Source: Diphasiastrum complanatum (Eukaryota; Streptophyta; Lycopodiopsida; Lycopodiales; Lycopodiaceae). From it: a stretch of DNA of 64,000 bases. Below the pieces are notes generated by a model. That model saw only the letters and a list, made by a program, of their open reading frames with translations, was not told the DNA's origin and made no database searches. The stretch covers positions 21,522,823-21,586,822 of the forward strand of contig CM055093.1 in the NCBI GenBank assembly GCA_029204225.1, given 5' to 3'. Every line of letters starts with the position of its first letter. Position 1 is the stretch's first letter. Of this stretch, positions 19,730 through 32,427 are shown in pieces. A program made the translations under genes and the position numbers.

Positions 19730-22370
19730 CTATTTTTTTTGAGATGTTCCACCGTGTTGTGTATTTCGATGAAATGTTGCTCTAGCTTGCCAATGCGATT
19801 TCTCCATTCCTTGTGATGACCAAATACTTAGACTATCGTAAGCTTTTGCAAAAAATGATGCATGATGTCGTAAAATGTGCTGCAATACCAGAGATACAAA
19901 TATTGTCATATTAATCATTTTAAATTTAGCATATGTGCAATGAGATTATAATTCAAAGAGCTAGTTACATTGAAAAGAGATTTACCATGTAATGCGTACT
20001 ATGACCTTCACCCCAGGCGTCTTTAACTGCATCCACAAACTCAATTGTTTTTTTTCTCAATTAGTAGGACATCAGTATTAGACAGTTTATCTCTTCTGAG
20101 CAATTTGACCATGTTGTCAAGCTTTGTCCAGACTTCAACTTTTTTAATCCTCGTTGTTCCTTTTTTTTCAAAATCCTTTGTGGCATTGAGTACATCTATC
20201 CAAATTGAGTACTAGATTTTAGTCGGTTTTCCGAAATGATTTGATAAGAAATGACGAGCTTTGGATCCTCCTATGCTTGGTTTGCATGGGATGTTTCCCG
20301 TTTTCCCTGAAAGCTTCTCGTCCTTTTGTATTTTAACTTGTCCTTTAAGAAGTCCCGCTTTTGATAAAACTTCCTACAGTCGAGCTATTGCTTTTTTGGC
20401 TAATGACTCTGGCTTAGTATTCCAAGAAACCAAATATGAAGGTATATCAATATTTCGATAATTCTAACCTCTCCACGTAGTGTACAAATGTGAACATTTG
20501 TAAGCGGAATCGGTAATACTGGTTTCCAAGGCGGATCTTCTATATCCCTTGAAACTCTCGTGCTCTTTGACATGTCTTGTGTAGTTTTCATGCAATAGAG
20601 GCATGGATGTTTTGAATTTGCTCCACGTGAGATGTTGAACATGCACTTCAACGACTTCAAGCTCCAACCAAATCCTATTCCACCTTAAAATCACCTATTC
20701 TAGGAACATCGAGTGGTGTGTCGTTCATATGATTCTTAATTATCTCTAAATGTTCTGTTTTACTAAAAATCCAAAATAGAATGTCATGATCTTCTTTTAA
20801 AACCTGTTTGAAACACAAAATCATGAACTACTATAAGAGAATTGAACTTAGACCTATAATAACAAAACAATATTAGCTTAAAATAGAAAATTATAAATTC
20901 TCAAAATGAATTAGTTGCTAGTACTAAATAGAATAGATTTAAACCTGGAAAGCTGCTAACCACCAAATATTATTTTTGGACTGCACACTGAAATTAAGAC
21001 TCTCTGAGTTTATCATATTGCTTAATGCTCCATTCATAAGCGTAACACTAGCCCTTGCTAGCTTTTGTCCCTTTATTACTTCTGATTCATCTAACTTGAG
21101 AACTAATATCAATTTTTCAACACTTTCATTTGTGATTCCATAAAACTTTACAATAAATCTCAGTAAATGATTCAGATCAATAAACATATTGTTGGTGGAA
21201 TCATATGACAAAGTGCCATGTTTTGAGTTATTAATTTCATTGATATGGTAAGGAATACCAATGGTGTTTTGCAAACCCCTGTTTAACACATCCCTCTCTA
21301 ATTTGATTTGAAAGGGCCATGGAATAGGAAATTTTTTTATATGTACTTGTCCAAATGCCACTTTGATAATTCTAAACATTGTGCCATATGCATCCTTGCT
21401 AATACCAGAATAATCACATGCTCCTTGTATCAATTTTCAGTCAATAATCATGCCGACTTCGCCCATAAGGGCCTCTGCAATCTTGGACTTAATTTGAGAA
21501 TATCATTGATTTCCCAGTAGACTTGTCATTGACTTGGCTGTAAGTACTGCACTCAAAGACTTTCCATTAATCATGTCCTTGTATTTCAGATTTTGATTGG
21601 TGACTAAAGCTGACCTGCAAAATAAAAATAAGATTTAGAAAAAAAACAATTCACAATCATTGATGTGTTGGATGGAACAAAACACATATATAGTTTAAAA
21701 CAAAATCTTACTTGAAAGCATATATTCTTTTTTTTTTCATTGACCCCCACTTGATGAAAGCTCATCTATACCTTTTGAAATAACTCTTTTGCGCTTATTG
21801 TTCATTCTTCCGTAATGTGTTTACTTCTGCACTTATTTGACAATATGAGGTACACAATCTTTGTACAATTAGTTTCATATTGTCATTTTCTTGGTTAAGG
21901 TTCAATATAATATTTTGCAAATGAGAATTATCTATCTTCAACATTTCATTCTCTTACTTTGTTTGCAACAAAAGAGTTTCTTTTTCTTTGTAGTCAATAA
22001 ACAAACCATTCAACATATTTTCCAAATAATGATTTTTTTTCATTGAATTACTAATGCCATAACTTTTCAATCTTTCACAATAACCCAATAAACCATTGTG
22101 TCCTTCACACAAAAATAGTATGAGTTGTGTGACTGATTTAAAATTTGGATATTGCATCGAGCTTGGATCTATTGGATATAAACTTCCATCAACCCATAGA
22201 TCACAATGTTTCCTGTTCTCCGTTCTATGATCCACGATTTGGTGAGCTGGTAAGGTGGATCGTTTCAGAATTTTTTTTGATAGTGGGCATATTCTTTAGG
22301 AAGATCAATATGGAGATGACTTAGACATCTTAATAATCGATAGATTAATCTAGTAGAAAGCCAAATTGTT
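19730..22370 (-). pseudogene. T1: intron-bearing transposase-like gene of unrecognised family
   Basis: Minus-strand coding segments run from about 22370 to a stop at 19730. Three GT-AG introns (21615-21711, 20804-20944, 19880-19985) restore the frame when removed. In order: an N-terminal part (YCERLKSYGI), a helix-rich probable coiled coil, basic NNKRKR, then KSLSAVLTAKS, KLIQGACDYSGISKDAYG, LILVLKLDESEVIKGQKL, QSKNNIWWLAAFQ, a Cys pair in LKCMFNISRG..HPCLYC, WIDVLNATKDF, KDAWGEGHSTHYM and WSSQGMEKSHWQARATFH. The acidic residues in KLDESE, before LKSLKCM (codon damaged by a 1-nt loss) and in QGMEK could form a DDE site; this is inference. In-frame stops near 21955, 21490, 21437 and 20690 and several shifts mark it as decayed. 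A relative lies at 47441-48250. Confidence 0.6.
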
Positions 22371-22419
22371 ATATATCTTGCAAGCTATTAAAACTGTTAA
22401 TCGAAAAAAAATTTCAACT

Positions 22420-22690
22420 GCAAAAGTTAAATGACCTTGGTGCTCTTTTTGATCCAACACACCCCATGTTTCTTGCTTTATATGCAAAATCAAAGCTTTG
22501 CAGTTATGAGCATAATACTTTTCCAATAGACATGTGTTGAAATTGCAAATTTTTGAATTGCAAAAATTTGAAATAACCTTGCCGCTCCTTTTGATCTAAC
22601 ACACTCCATATTTTTAGAATTGCAAAAATTTAGATTCATGTTGGCGCTCATTGTGATCCAAAATATTCAAAGTTTCTTGTCATGATATTC
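22420..22690. repeat. three imperfect AT-rich repeats
   Basis: The phrase 'gcaaaa.tt..a..ttaccttg.cgctc.tttttgatc.aacacacccat' appears three times in diverged form, near 22430, 22560 and 22620. The copies are about 60-130 bp apart. No coding frame or terminal repeat was seen. Confidence 0.4.
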
Positions 22691-23249
22691 AGACTGATAA
22701 GATTGTTTTCATTTGATGTGAAAGCTATCAGTAGATGGAAAGAAACTGTGATGTGCAACACGCTTTGCATTTACACGAGAAGTCATGTTAGTTAATGGTA
22801 AAAAATAAAACCTTGAAGTATGGACCCCACGCGTTGCGGCTATCCAACTTCCAGTTAACTACACATGTTACTAGTGAGGTCAAGTCATCGGAGTTGTGTG
22901 GGCAGACCAAAAACTCGGTCGGAGTTTTAAAATCCGACAGTTTTCTCTCTCTTATGTGGCATTTCTTAGACAGCCCTTTTGGGCCTTGGAAATCCTCTAA
23001 TGATAGCACTGGTTTATCAAATTCATTAAGTTGAATTTATATTAAATATCTATAAAACCATGACTTGACCCTATTTGTTATTGGATTGTGACATGAAACG
23101 AAAATGACATTTGGTTCACATTTGTACTGTAAAGTGTCTTATTCCTAGGAGTTGGAACTCTCAGATGGTAGGAATTCGAGAATGATAGTACCAACCTGAT
23201 GGGTTGTTTTATCTGACGGAAGAGATCCTGAGACTGCAAAAGAATGAGG
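22691..23249. other. no gene seen
   Basis: The stretch lies between the short repeats and the coiled-coil frame. Reading frames here (22788-23034) are short, overlap on both strands and have no recognisable features. Confidence 0.35.
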
Positions 23250-23705
23250 TTGGCCTCCAAGATTATATCAAGGCCCTCAGATAAATCCGTGATGGACGCG
23301 ACAACTAAATTCCAAGAAGCCCAACAGTCTGCACAACAACAGATAGCCCCGCTCTAGGCCCAACTATTAGTGGCCGAAAGAGAGAACCAACCCCTCGGAG
23401 TGGAGGTACAAGCCCTCCATCAGGAGAAAATGGAGTGGCTCTCCCAGCTAGTGTTGACCAACAGACCGCTCACCCAACATGAGGCATATTTTCTGACCCA
23501 CCAGGTGCAGTTTTTCAGACAAACATTGGCGGGATACCAAGGAGAGTTTGATCAATATCGCCTTCAGGCTCATCATGAGTTATCTCAAGCCAGTGCCGCC
23601 CTCAGAGATTGGTAGCAGCGCACAGCTCAAAAACCACCACCAGCCCCAGTGGTAATTCCACCACCACCACAACTTGAAGTTGCACCGACAGAAGGAGGCA
23701 AGATC
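23250..23705 (+). pseudogene. coiled-coil protein remnant, unidentified
   Basis: A continuous plus frame reads KFQEAQQSAQQQIAPL, a TAG, then AERENQPLGVEVQALHQEKM, LTQHEAYFLTHQVQFFRQTL and ELSQASAALRDW, a TAG at about 23613, and a proline-rich KPPPAPVVIPPPP. Heptad-like spacing and Gln/Glu/Leu richness suggest a coiled coil. No known domain is visible. It ends shortly before a gypsy LTR, so it may be the 3' ORF of a non-autonomous retroelement; that is a guess. Confidence 0.35.
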
Positions 23706-23936
23706 AATGAACATATGTGGTGAGGCCAGCATTCTACCAAGGCCAAGGAGCATACGAAGGGCAAGGGCCCGAGCAGAACACACCAATATCGATGGAGGAG
23801 CATCATGTGTCATCTTCCCAGGGCTCTAGCTTTGTATCAACCAGCTGCACATTCTGAAGACCCAAAAGCGTGAAGGAATAAATTACCGACTACCTCATGC
23901 GGTATCCCACGAGTCCTCACGCGGCGGGTGGCAGAA

Positions 23937-24429
23937 TTTAATAGCAAAACCATGGAAAACAGCAAAAACATGACAAAATTTAATAGCAACATTCAATAAA
24001 AGCATTAGACTAGAAAGCAAGAGCACATGAGGATGCTTGGATACTCAAAGTGGTAGAGTTTCCTCCTCTCAATTAGCATGTCAAATGGAGTACAAGAGGT
24101 GCTTTTTTCTTCTCAGGGAGGCCCTTGCCCCTTTGCTTCAATTGGCTACTTCATTGAGGGAAGGATTGAAATCCTAGCCCTTCTAAAGAAACACAACCAA
24201 AAGCACAGTCCACCTACCACCACTTTGACTTTGACTACTTCTTAGAACTAAAATCAAACTTAATCAACTTAGACTTTGGGCCTTTAATTCTATTTTATTT
24301 ACATGGTCGAATTCTATTTTATTTCATAATACAATATTTAACATGTGCTCATTGGGCTACGAGCTTACGCACACAGGATGCCACAGCCCTCACACCTAAT
24401 TTATTAATGTACAATAAATACCATCAACA
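23937..24429 (-). mobile_element. gypsy LTR, second copy of the 2286-3105 family
   Basis: On the minus strand it starts TGTTGATGG at 24429 and shares the ordered blocks 'tgtgctcattgggc', 'ggcccttgccc', 'tcctcctctc', 'tggtagagt' and 'gaggatgcttg' with the LTR at 2286-3105. No gag or primer site of this family adjoins it, so it is a solo or truncated LTR. Confidence 0.6.
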
Positions 24430-24432
24430 CCC

Positions 24433-25605
24433 GGAGGAGCTGCTCATCTTGGAACCTCAGCTTAGATATGCAAGTATTCACGTGGCCTCTAAAAGATAAA
24501 CCAATTCACAACTACTGGTTACTTCTTTATAAAAACTTGAGGTGACATTGGAAATGACCTATTTATAAGGACAGTTGTTAGCTCATCACTCAATCCAACG
24601 CACATGAGATTGTGACTAGAGCTAGACTTCCCTTATGGTTTGGTGGAATCAAGATAGGAATTTATGAATATCTCATTATTTAAATCCAGCTTGGAATTTG
24701 TAATTAGCAACACCTTTTAAGGTTCTACTTTAAGCCCAAGGGAACTCCTAAATCCTAGACTCCAGAAAAACTAAGACTTAGGACTTTGCACAATAAAAAG
24801 ATTATGAAAAAAACTATATTTAGGAAAAGTATTGTGATAGTAACAATATGACCAACGAGCTTTAGAATCTCTCTCTTCGAAATATATCTTTACAAATTTG
24901 CAGTTGTGTCTCTTTCCAATCATGACCACATAAATATATGAATGGGACCAAGTTTTGGTTGTCACTCTTGAGATTTTGCAGTTTTTTTTCAAGCTCTCTC
25001 TGTTTTGGGTTCTCTAACTACTTGGCAAAGAGTTGGGAGAAAGTATTGATGATGAGATGAGCCGCTTGGTAGAGCTCCACAGACTTATTATGAAAAGTTT
25101 GTTACAAAGTTTCTTAGTAAGAAATCACTGAACTTTATATGCACTTTATAATGATAATTGTAGCTATATGTTATCTATGCGTCCAACAACAAAAAAAAGT
25201 ATGTGTGCATATGTATAAATAATGAGGTGTATTTTTGCAGTTGTCTAAAGTGTCAAGCAAATCATACAATGTACTAAAATGGTACTTTGTAGTTCAAAAT
25301 GTTAATTGAAGTTGCAGTGAACGTTTAAGACTTTGAGGCGCATGCATATAGACATGTGGTGTATGTTATGCCAAAACACAAAACATTCCAAATGTACTAT
25401 GGATTGTAATTTTGTAGCTAAAGGTTGTAATGCAACATTTGAAAAAGAAAAAAAATTGTAAAGCTTAATGTCAAAAATGTGCTTAGTGGAGATGATTTGG
25501 AGAACTTAGATTTTAAGTATTTGGATTAGGCGAGAATGATCATTGCTTCTGACCTTCATATCAAGATGAAGTCAACATAATTGTTACTAAAATTATAAAA
25601 ATTAT
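24433..25605. repeat. direct duplication, unit 1 (~1.2 kb)
   Basis: The unit starts 'ggaggagctgctcatcttgg' and matches 25788-26998 for nearly its whole length, with substitutions and indels of up to some tens of bases. It is AT-rich, has no long frame, and holds phrases such as 'tgatgatgagatgagccgcttgg'. The spacing between unit starts is 1355 bp. Confidence 0.75.
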
Positions 25606-25787
25606 GAATCATATAACGTCCATTGTCCCATTCTCGTTGTGGATTCCAAGATGTCCAAAAATATACATTCGAGAGGTGCTAGCACATCCAAGAACTCACA
25701 ATGAAAATCTGAATACTATGAACCCTTCACACTTGAAAACTTAGCCCAAGTTAAAATGCAATGTGAGCAAAGCACATGATGGATCCT

Positions 25788-26998
25788 GGAGGAGCTGCTC
25801 ATCTTGGAACCTCATCCTAGATGTGCAAGTATTCATGTGGTCTCTAAAAGTTAAACCAATTCACAACTACTGGAAATGACCTACATATAAGCAAACTTGT
25901 CTCAATTAGAAATGACCTATTTATTAGGATGATTGTTAGCTCCTCACTCAATCCAACTCACATGAGATTGTGATTAGAGCTAGACCTCCCTTATGGTTTG
26001 GTGGAATCAAGACAAGAATTCACGAATATCTCATTATTTAAATCAAGCTTGGAATTTGTCAATAGCAACACCTTTTAAGATTCTAGTTTAAGCCCAAGGG
26101 AACTCCTAAATCCTAGACTTAGGACTTTGCACAATAAAAAGATTATGAAAATTACTATATTTGAAAAAAATATTGTGATAGTACCAACATGACCAACGAG
26201 CTTTAGAATCTCTCTCTTGGCAATATGTCTTTACAAATTCTCACTTGTGTCTCTTTCCAATCATGACCATATAAATATATGAATGGGACCAAGTGGTTGT
26301 CACTCTTCAGATTTTGCAATTTTTTTTCAAGCTCTCTCTGTTTTGGGTTCTCTAACTACTTGGCAAAGAGTTGGGAGAAAGTATTGATGATGAGATGAGC
26401 CGCTTGGTAGAGCTCCACAGACTTAATCTCATACCGATTCATTGTCACAAGTGATTGTTGATTATAAAAAGTTTGTTACAAACTTTCTTAGTAAGAAATC
26501 GTTGAACTTTACATGCACTTTATGGTGATAATTGTAGCTATATGTTTTCTATGAAAACAAAGTATGTGTGCATATGTATAAAGATGTGTGCATATGTGTG
26601 CATACGTATAAATAATGAGGTGTATTTTTGCATTTGTCTAAAGCTTCAAGCACATCATACAATGTACTAAAATGGTACTTTGTAGTTCAAAAATGTTAAC
26701 CCAAGTTTTAGTGAATGTTTTAGACTTTGAGGTGCATGCATATAGACATGTGGTGTATGTTATGTCAAAACACAAAACATTCCAAATGTACTATTGAATG
26801 TGATTTTGTAGCTAAAGATTGTAATGCAATATTTGAAAAAGAAAAAAATTGTAAAGCTTAATGTCAAAAATGTGCTTAGTGGAGATGATTTGGAGAACTT
26901 AGTTTTTAAGTATTTGGATTAGACGAGAATGATCATTGCTTATGACCTTCACAGCAAGATGAAGTCAACATAATTGTTACTAAAATTATAAAATTACA
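25788..26998. repeat. direct duplication, unit 2 (~1.2 kb)
   Basis: This is the second copy of the 24433-25605 unit, joined on its right to the decayed gypsy gag. It has an extra ~50 bp ('ccgattcattgtcacaagtgattgttgatta') and a small internal expansion of 'tgtgtgcatatgtataaa' near 26565-26610. The 180 bp between the units is not repeated. Confidence 0.75.
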
Positions 26999-26999
26999 A

Positions 27000-29760
27000 A
27001 TCATTGAAAGTGCATTTTAAGCAATGTGCATATTTCACCAAATGATGTACCAAAGGCATGGTACATGGAGAGAACTTATGGAAGTTATTTGGAAGGCATT
27101 TTTGGTGGCTAATGATGTAGAATTATCAAAGATTTACCAATTGTAAAATGGGGAGTAAGATAAATACCTATGTCAAGAAATTTTTGGATCTATTGACTAA
27201 GATTCCATCATTCGACATGAAGTTAGTCTCATGGCAATTCATCCTAGGATTTTTTGGTTGACTACTAGAATGAATGTCCAAGAAACTTGCATTAAAATCT
27301 TGACGGAGTGATCCATATCATAAAGGCCCATGATTCTATGATAGTAGCATCAAGGAAGCAGTAGGAGTAGGAAAAAAACAATTTCAAGAGCAAAATCAGC
27401 CCTGGTACTTTGATGAATTGGATAGAGCAACTTATGAATTCTTATGAATTCAGCAAAGCAAATTGTCCCAGAAGCCTCATAAATATAATGTTTGCTACAT
27501 TTTCAATAAACATGGACATCTTATAAAAACTTTTCATGAGTGAAAGAAATCAAGAACTTAAATGATTGAAATGTCGGGTGATAAAGGTTTGAAACTTCAA
27601 ACTAATTTGGTTGATTGTGAGTGTGAATGTTCATTCAATACTATTTCTTTCATGCCAAATGCCAACTATTTCATTAAAAAGACACAATGTATGGTGAGGA
27701 AGTTAGTACTTTACTAAACAATGGATTGACTCATAACTTTAAAAATCCTCATATTTTGTAGATTCTGAAACTCGACCTGAACACTGAAACCAAAACTATA
27801 TATATAAGATTTATATAGCTTTGGTTGTTGAATTGGAGGCTTGGGATGTACAGTGCCAAATTTTCCAGTTGTTATTTAAGGACATATGGAACTAATAGTT
27901 AATTTTCATGTTTTAGATTGAGCATGGACGAATCTTATCTTAGATTACGAATGCTTATTTAAGAAATCCAAATATTTGGAGATTAATTTTTGAAAGATGT
28001 GTACTTTTTTTTTCAGAGAAGGGGATAAAGTAGTTACAATGTTTGGAGATAAATAAGTTCATTTCTTTGAGGGGCTTTCTTCAATGGAAGTTGATTCTAT
28101 GTATGAAGCATATTCTTTGTTTGCTTTACCTATTTTGGAATTTTCCAAGAAGGATTCAAATGGTTGTGAACTTTTAAAAGTTATTAACTCCCTCTACGTT
28201 AGTTGACCATAAGATAGAGTTAATTTCAAGTAGTCCACCTATCTCCAAGCAACCTTATGGTTATTTTAGGAGGAGATAGAGGTTACTAATCAGATAGAAA
28301 ATTACTTGAGGATGGGACATATTCAATCTAGTAATGCACCATGAAGTGATTTGGTTCTCTTGAAAGGGAAGAAGGATGGAGGCTTTTGGATGTGTGTCAA
28401 GATGGGTGATTTGGTAGATTGATTAGGCTAGATTTGGGCGTTACGAAACTTTATTATTGCCTTTTGGGTTAACAAATGCACTAGCAACATTTCAACAAAT
28501 GATGAATAATTTATTTCATCCATATATCTAAGAAAATTTGTTGTTGTGTTCCTAGATGACATTCTCGTCTACAATAAAACCTTTAAGGAACATACAAAAC
28601 AAATTCAAACTATCTTAAAGACTCTTCTATAGGAGAAGCTCTATACAAAAGAATCTAAATGTAAATTCTTTAAGCATGAGCTAGTACATTATTCTGAAGA
28701 TAATTAGATAAGTTAAATAGTTTTAGAATTTACAGTTTTCTTTCGTATATTCATAGAGGAATATGCTAAGGTAGCGGCACCTCTCGATAAATTAACAAAG
28801 AGAAGGGTGAATAAGAAGAAAAAGGGGAATCAACACAGTCCGCTTCTAAACTAAACTAATTCTTTGAGAAACTCAAGAGCATGAATGTTTTCGCTCATCT
28901 ATTTTAGATTACAGATCCAGACCTATCTTAAATTGTTAGAATGGAAGTAAGTGATATTGCAATTGGAGCTATCTTATTACAAAGTGACAAGCTGATAACA
29001 TTTTTATGCATTAATAACATGGATACACTATCTTTATGGTAGTAAGTTTATAGTGTAAATAGATCACCAACCTTTGAAGTATTCTTGCAATTGACATGAT
29101 TCTTGTGGTCTTAAAGCCAGATAAGTTGAGTTACTATAGGAGCTTGATCATGAGATCCGATACATTAAAGGAACCTCCAATCATGTAGCTGATTCCTTGA
29201 GTCATAATCAAATTGGAGAGTCAAATAAATGTTCTGTTTATGAATGAGAATATGATTGAGATTGAGTCACATGTCTTATGAATGTAAGAAAGATAAGCAG
29301 ATTGTAGAATAGTATACTATTCATAATGGAAAGATTTTTGTACCAAATTATGATCCGTTGAAGAAGAAGATTCTTTTTTAATGTCATGACAATCCCTATG
29401 CTAGTCATCGTGGTATACACAAAATCCTAGACTTGGTCAAAAGAGAGTTTTATTGGTTGAAACTCAAATCATACATGGAAGCGTATGTAATAAGGTGTAA
29501 ACACTACCAATTACCTAAAGCTAAACGTTTTAAAGATAATGGCTTACTACATCCTTTAGATATCCCATATATAAGAAATGAGAAAGTATACCTATGGATT
29601 TTGTGGTTGGACTTCCCAGAACCCAATGTTAGAAAGAATTTATTTGGTTGGTAGTGGACAAACTAGGCTAATTTAGCTACATTCATTCCTATGAAATCAA
29701 CTATGAAAACTCTTGATTTAGCCCAGATTTTGTTGATAGGTCAATATACTTTTGCATCAT
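27000..29760 (+). pseudogene. decayed Ty3/gypsy gag-pol
   Basis: Pieces of one element appear in order with many stops and shifts. A degenerate zinc knuckle VCYIFNKHGHLIKTFHE (two cysteines lost) lies near 27485-27540. Reverse transcriptase follows: DHKIELISSSPPISKQPYGY near 28208, [30 protein letters not shown], and VVVFLDDILVYNKTFKEH near 28540-28600 with an intact FLDD. RNase H is seen as VSDIAIGAILLQSDK and DHQPLKY. Integrase keeps HDNPYASHRGIHKILDLV, YVIRC, GLLHPLDIP and ATFIPMKSTMKTLDLAQ. Domain order RT-RNase H-integrase marks it as gypsy. No chromodomain or LTR was identified. Confidence 0.8.
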
Positions 29761-31150
29761 TCAATGGTTATTCTCTCTTTCCCTTTTCCAATATTTGGCC
29801 ATAATTCTCCCTAGCATATGGTTTTCAATAGCCCTAAAGCTAAATGGAGAATGGTTGATAAAGAAATCAAGAACTATACATCCATGGACGTGACTTTGCA
29901 AGACACGATTTTTTAATGTAGTCAATTGATAGTTCTTTTGATTTTCTTGGGGATATCCTTGATTATTGGTTTGCAATGACCACCACTACTTCCTTGATTA
30001 TGGTATGACCAACATCATTGCCATTAAAGACATCTGCACTGAGGATAAGGAAGAGTTGCTAGTTGCAAGTACACATCTAAGTGGAGAGACTAGTTCAAGA
30101 ATGGGGAATAAAAATGAGTTTGTGGACAAGTAAAAATTATGTGGATTTGATTCGGGAGTCGTGTGAAATTTTCAATGACTTTTAGCTAGACATGATGTCA
30201 TTGACATTAGGACAATTGCATCTTGAGAGGAGATGCTCACTTACTCTTTTCCATTATATCAAATTTCTTCATATAATGCTATTAGAATGGTGAGAAATGA
30301 GTGATTGAGACTAAAGAAGGTGTAGAAGACTACAAGACACGTTATGGAAAAATGCAATTCCTTGTTTTTCATCATGGCCATCCTTTTGTACTCATGTATG
30401 ACCAATGACCATCCCATAACATTGTGAAACCCAATGTGGATGGTGGGGACGTTCAGACAGATTTGAACTAAAGTGACCTCATATCAAGTTCTTGATATTT
30501 GCAAGTTGGAATGAGAATCATCAATCATAAGGATGGATGAGGCCATCTTTGAAGAATTCATGTATGACATTGTTAGGAATGTAGTTGAGCAAGCCAGTTT
30601 CATTCATCCAAAAAGAGAAGGCCTTCATGGTGTGGGTTATCTTATCAATTGATTAGATGTTTGAACTTATTGTGAATGTAATATGATTTGATATATTATA
30701 AAGTATAAAAATTGATGTAGTTAATCTTGGTGAATTAGGCATAATGTCTAGGGCATAATTGCATACCAATTTCATGTACCCTTCATAGATTTGGTGGAGT
30801 TACACCACCATTCTTGAATGGTGCTACAAATATTAATGTGCTAAAAACATGAAGTAGAAAACTCACCACGAGTTGTCTCATTAACTTTGTCAAATAGAGC
30901 TTGAGGACACTTCTTTGGAAGACAACTTTGAACTGCCAATCAAGTAACCTTTTTGTAATTAAGAGCAATCCAATACCCAAGCAAAATGCACCTCGATCGA
31001 GTACGAATTGGGTAGCTTTTTCTAATGATTCCCATTTGCTTTAAAGGTCTCGTGAACCGCATAGAACTTTCAAAGCATGTCACACACATCGCCATGAATG
31101 CATGTTATAGGAGGAACTCCTCACCTCTTTCATTACCTTTATAGAATTTT
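29761..31150. other. no gene seen
   Basis: The stretch lies between the gypsy integrase remnant and the 3' side of the GH18 gene. The first few hundred bases may be unrecognisable gypsy sequence. Frames at 29761-29976 and 30783-30980 have no recognisable domain. Confidence 0.35.
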
Positions 31151-31164
31151 ATAAGCTGAAGCTG

Positions 31165-32118
31165 CTAACTGGAGAGAAAAGAAGCCACTGCCTGCTCGGT
31201 GCTGAAGCCAGTTCCCTTATCGTTGTCAACATTGAAGATCATGATGCCTGGAATGTTCAATTGTTGGGCGGCTCCAGTGAAGTCGGATCCCTGCAGTCCT
31301 CGGCCACCAGCCTCAACACTAGCCAGCAGCTTGCTAGCATCGAAACTGCCAGCCACATTGTTGTAGCTGCTTATGAAGTCGGATTGAGATGCCAAACCAT
31401 CAGCGTAGAACTGATAGTTCACGTAATCTATGGAGGAACCAAAGTTGGCAAAGAGGTCTGCATAGATGGAAAGAGTGGCTCCAAAGGGGGCAATGGATGC
31501 TGTGGAAATAGTTCCAGCGCTCTTGAGGTTGGAGATGAGACCACCAATGCAGGTGGTGAACGTGGTAGAGGTGGGAAAGTTCTCGTAGTCTACGTCCACG
31601 CCGTCCAGTGAGTATTGAGAAACGAGGCTGGAGATGGAGCTGACTGCATTGGTGATCCAAGTGTCGGTGCTGGGGGGATCATACCAATCGACATTCCTGG
31701 TGGTGCCGTCTGAGGTGAACTGGGAGAAGCCTGCGAGGCTGACAAGCAGCTTGACGTTGGGATTGCTCTGCTTGAAGCTCTGTGCAGCCTCGGGAGTTAG
31801 ACTGGATGCCCAAAAGGGGCTGAAGATACCATTCTGAGTGTTTCCCGAGGCGTCTGCATCGATGGCGAATGAGAGAGGTAAGATGTATTGCAGGGAGGCG
31901 GATATAGGGAGATCCGTAAATTGGAGATCCGACGCTCCAGAGGCGCCTATGTAGTCCACTATCAGGTTACCGTGGGTGGATTGGAGGAGTGCACGAGCAC
32001 CTGCCCCAGGGAAATGTCTGACCGCCGACGCGGTGTCGATGGCTGTTGAAGAAATAATTATCAGTAGCACAACCATAGCAGGAATTTGGGGAAGCTGAAT
32101 TCTTTGCCTTTGTGCCAT
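31165..32118 (-). CDS. secreted GH18 chitinase-like protein
   Basis: An intronless frame encodes 317 residues. Residues 1-32 form a signal peptide (hydrophobic MVVLLIIISST, then small residues), so the protein is likely secreted to the cell wall or vacuole. The GH18 barrel starts near residue 52 (LIVDYIGAS), with strand 3 as KLLVSLAGF (123-131; SLAG where many members have SxGG). The catalytic motif is LDGVDVDYENFP with the proton donor at Glu179 and Asp172, Asp175 and Asp177 in place. IDYVNYQFYA fits strand 6 and GIMIFNVDND the last strand. GH18 enzymes cleave chitin beta-1,4 bonds, often in defence against fungi. It resembles the plant chitinase 2-like (tulip bulb chitinase) group. Frame, length and active site are intact, making it the best cellular gene in the window. 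Confidence 0.92.
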   Translation of the reverse strand: MAQRQRIQLPQIPAMVVLLIIISSTAIDTASAVRHFPGAGARALLQSTHGNLIVDYIGASGASDLQFTDLPISASLQYILPLSFAIDADASGNTQNGIFSPFWASSLTPEAAQSFKQSNPNVKLLVSLAGFSQFTSDGTTRNVDWYDPPSTDTWITNAVSSISSLVSQYSLDGVDVDYENFPTSTTFTTCIGGLISNLKSAGTISTASIAPFGATLSIYADLFANFGSSIDYVNYQFYADGLASQSDFISSYNNVAGSFDASKLLASVEAGGRGLQGSDFTGAAQQLNIPGIMIFNVDNDKGTGFSTEQAVASFLSS

Positions 32119-32353
32119 TGCTTCAATTTATGAATCAGCCTCTAGAACTGTATTTTTTTTATGGTATTTCGACTGGAATTCGCGATCCACAGGATGATCA
32201 CTTGTGAGTACTATGAGAGCTAGAGATAAGGCTTTGGAGTTTGGAAGTTAGGATTCCTGAGCTAGCTAGATAGTTAACTCTCAAGGGAGTGGAGCACTAG
32301 TGTTTTATGATGAATGTGAATGATAGTGCTGCAGGCATCGTAGAGGAGAGCAG

Positions 32354-32363
32354 GATTTATATC
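32354..32363 (-). promoter_or_regulatory. TATA box candidate for the GH18 gene
   Basis: The minus strand reads GATATAAATC about 235 bp upstream of the start codon. A start site some 30 bp downstream would give a leader of about 200 bp. Confidence 0.5.
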
Positions 32364-32427
32364 GGCTGAGTACAGAGCATAGAAGACTAACTGGAGCTGA
32401 GTGGAAAGGAGAGGAACCGCCGTGGAA

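Noticed and set aside
31261-31837. Plus-strand frames opposite the GH18 gene
   Set aside because: They are antisense shadows of an intact coding sequence.
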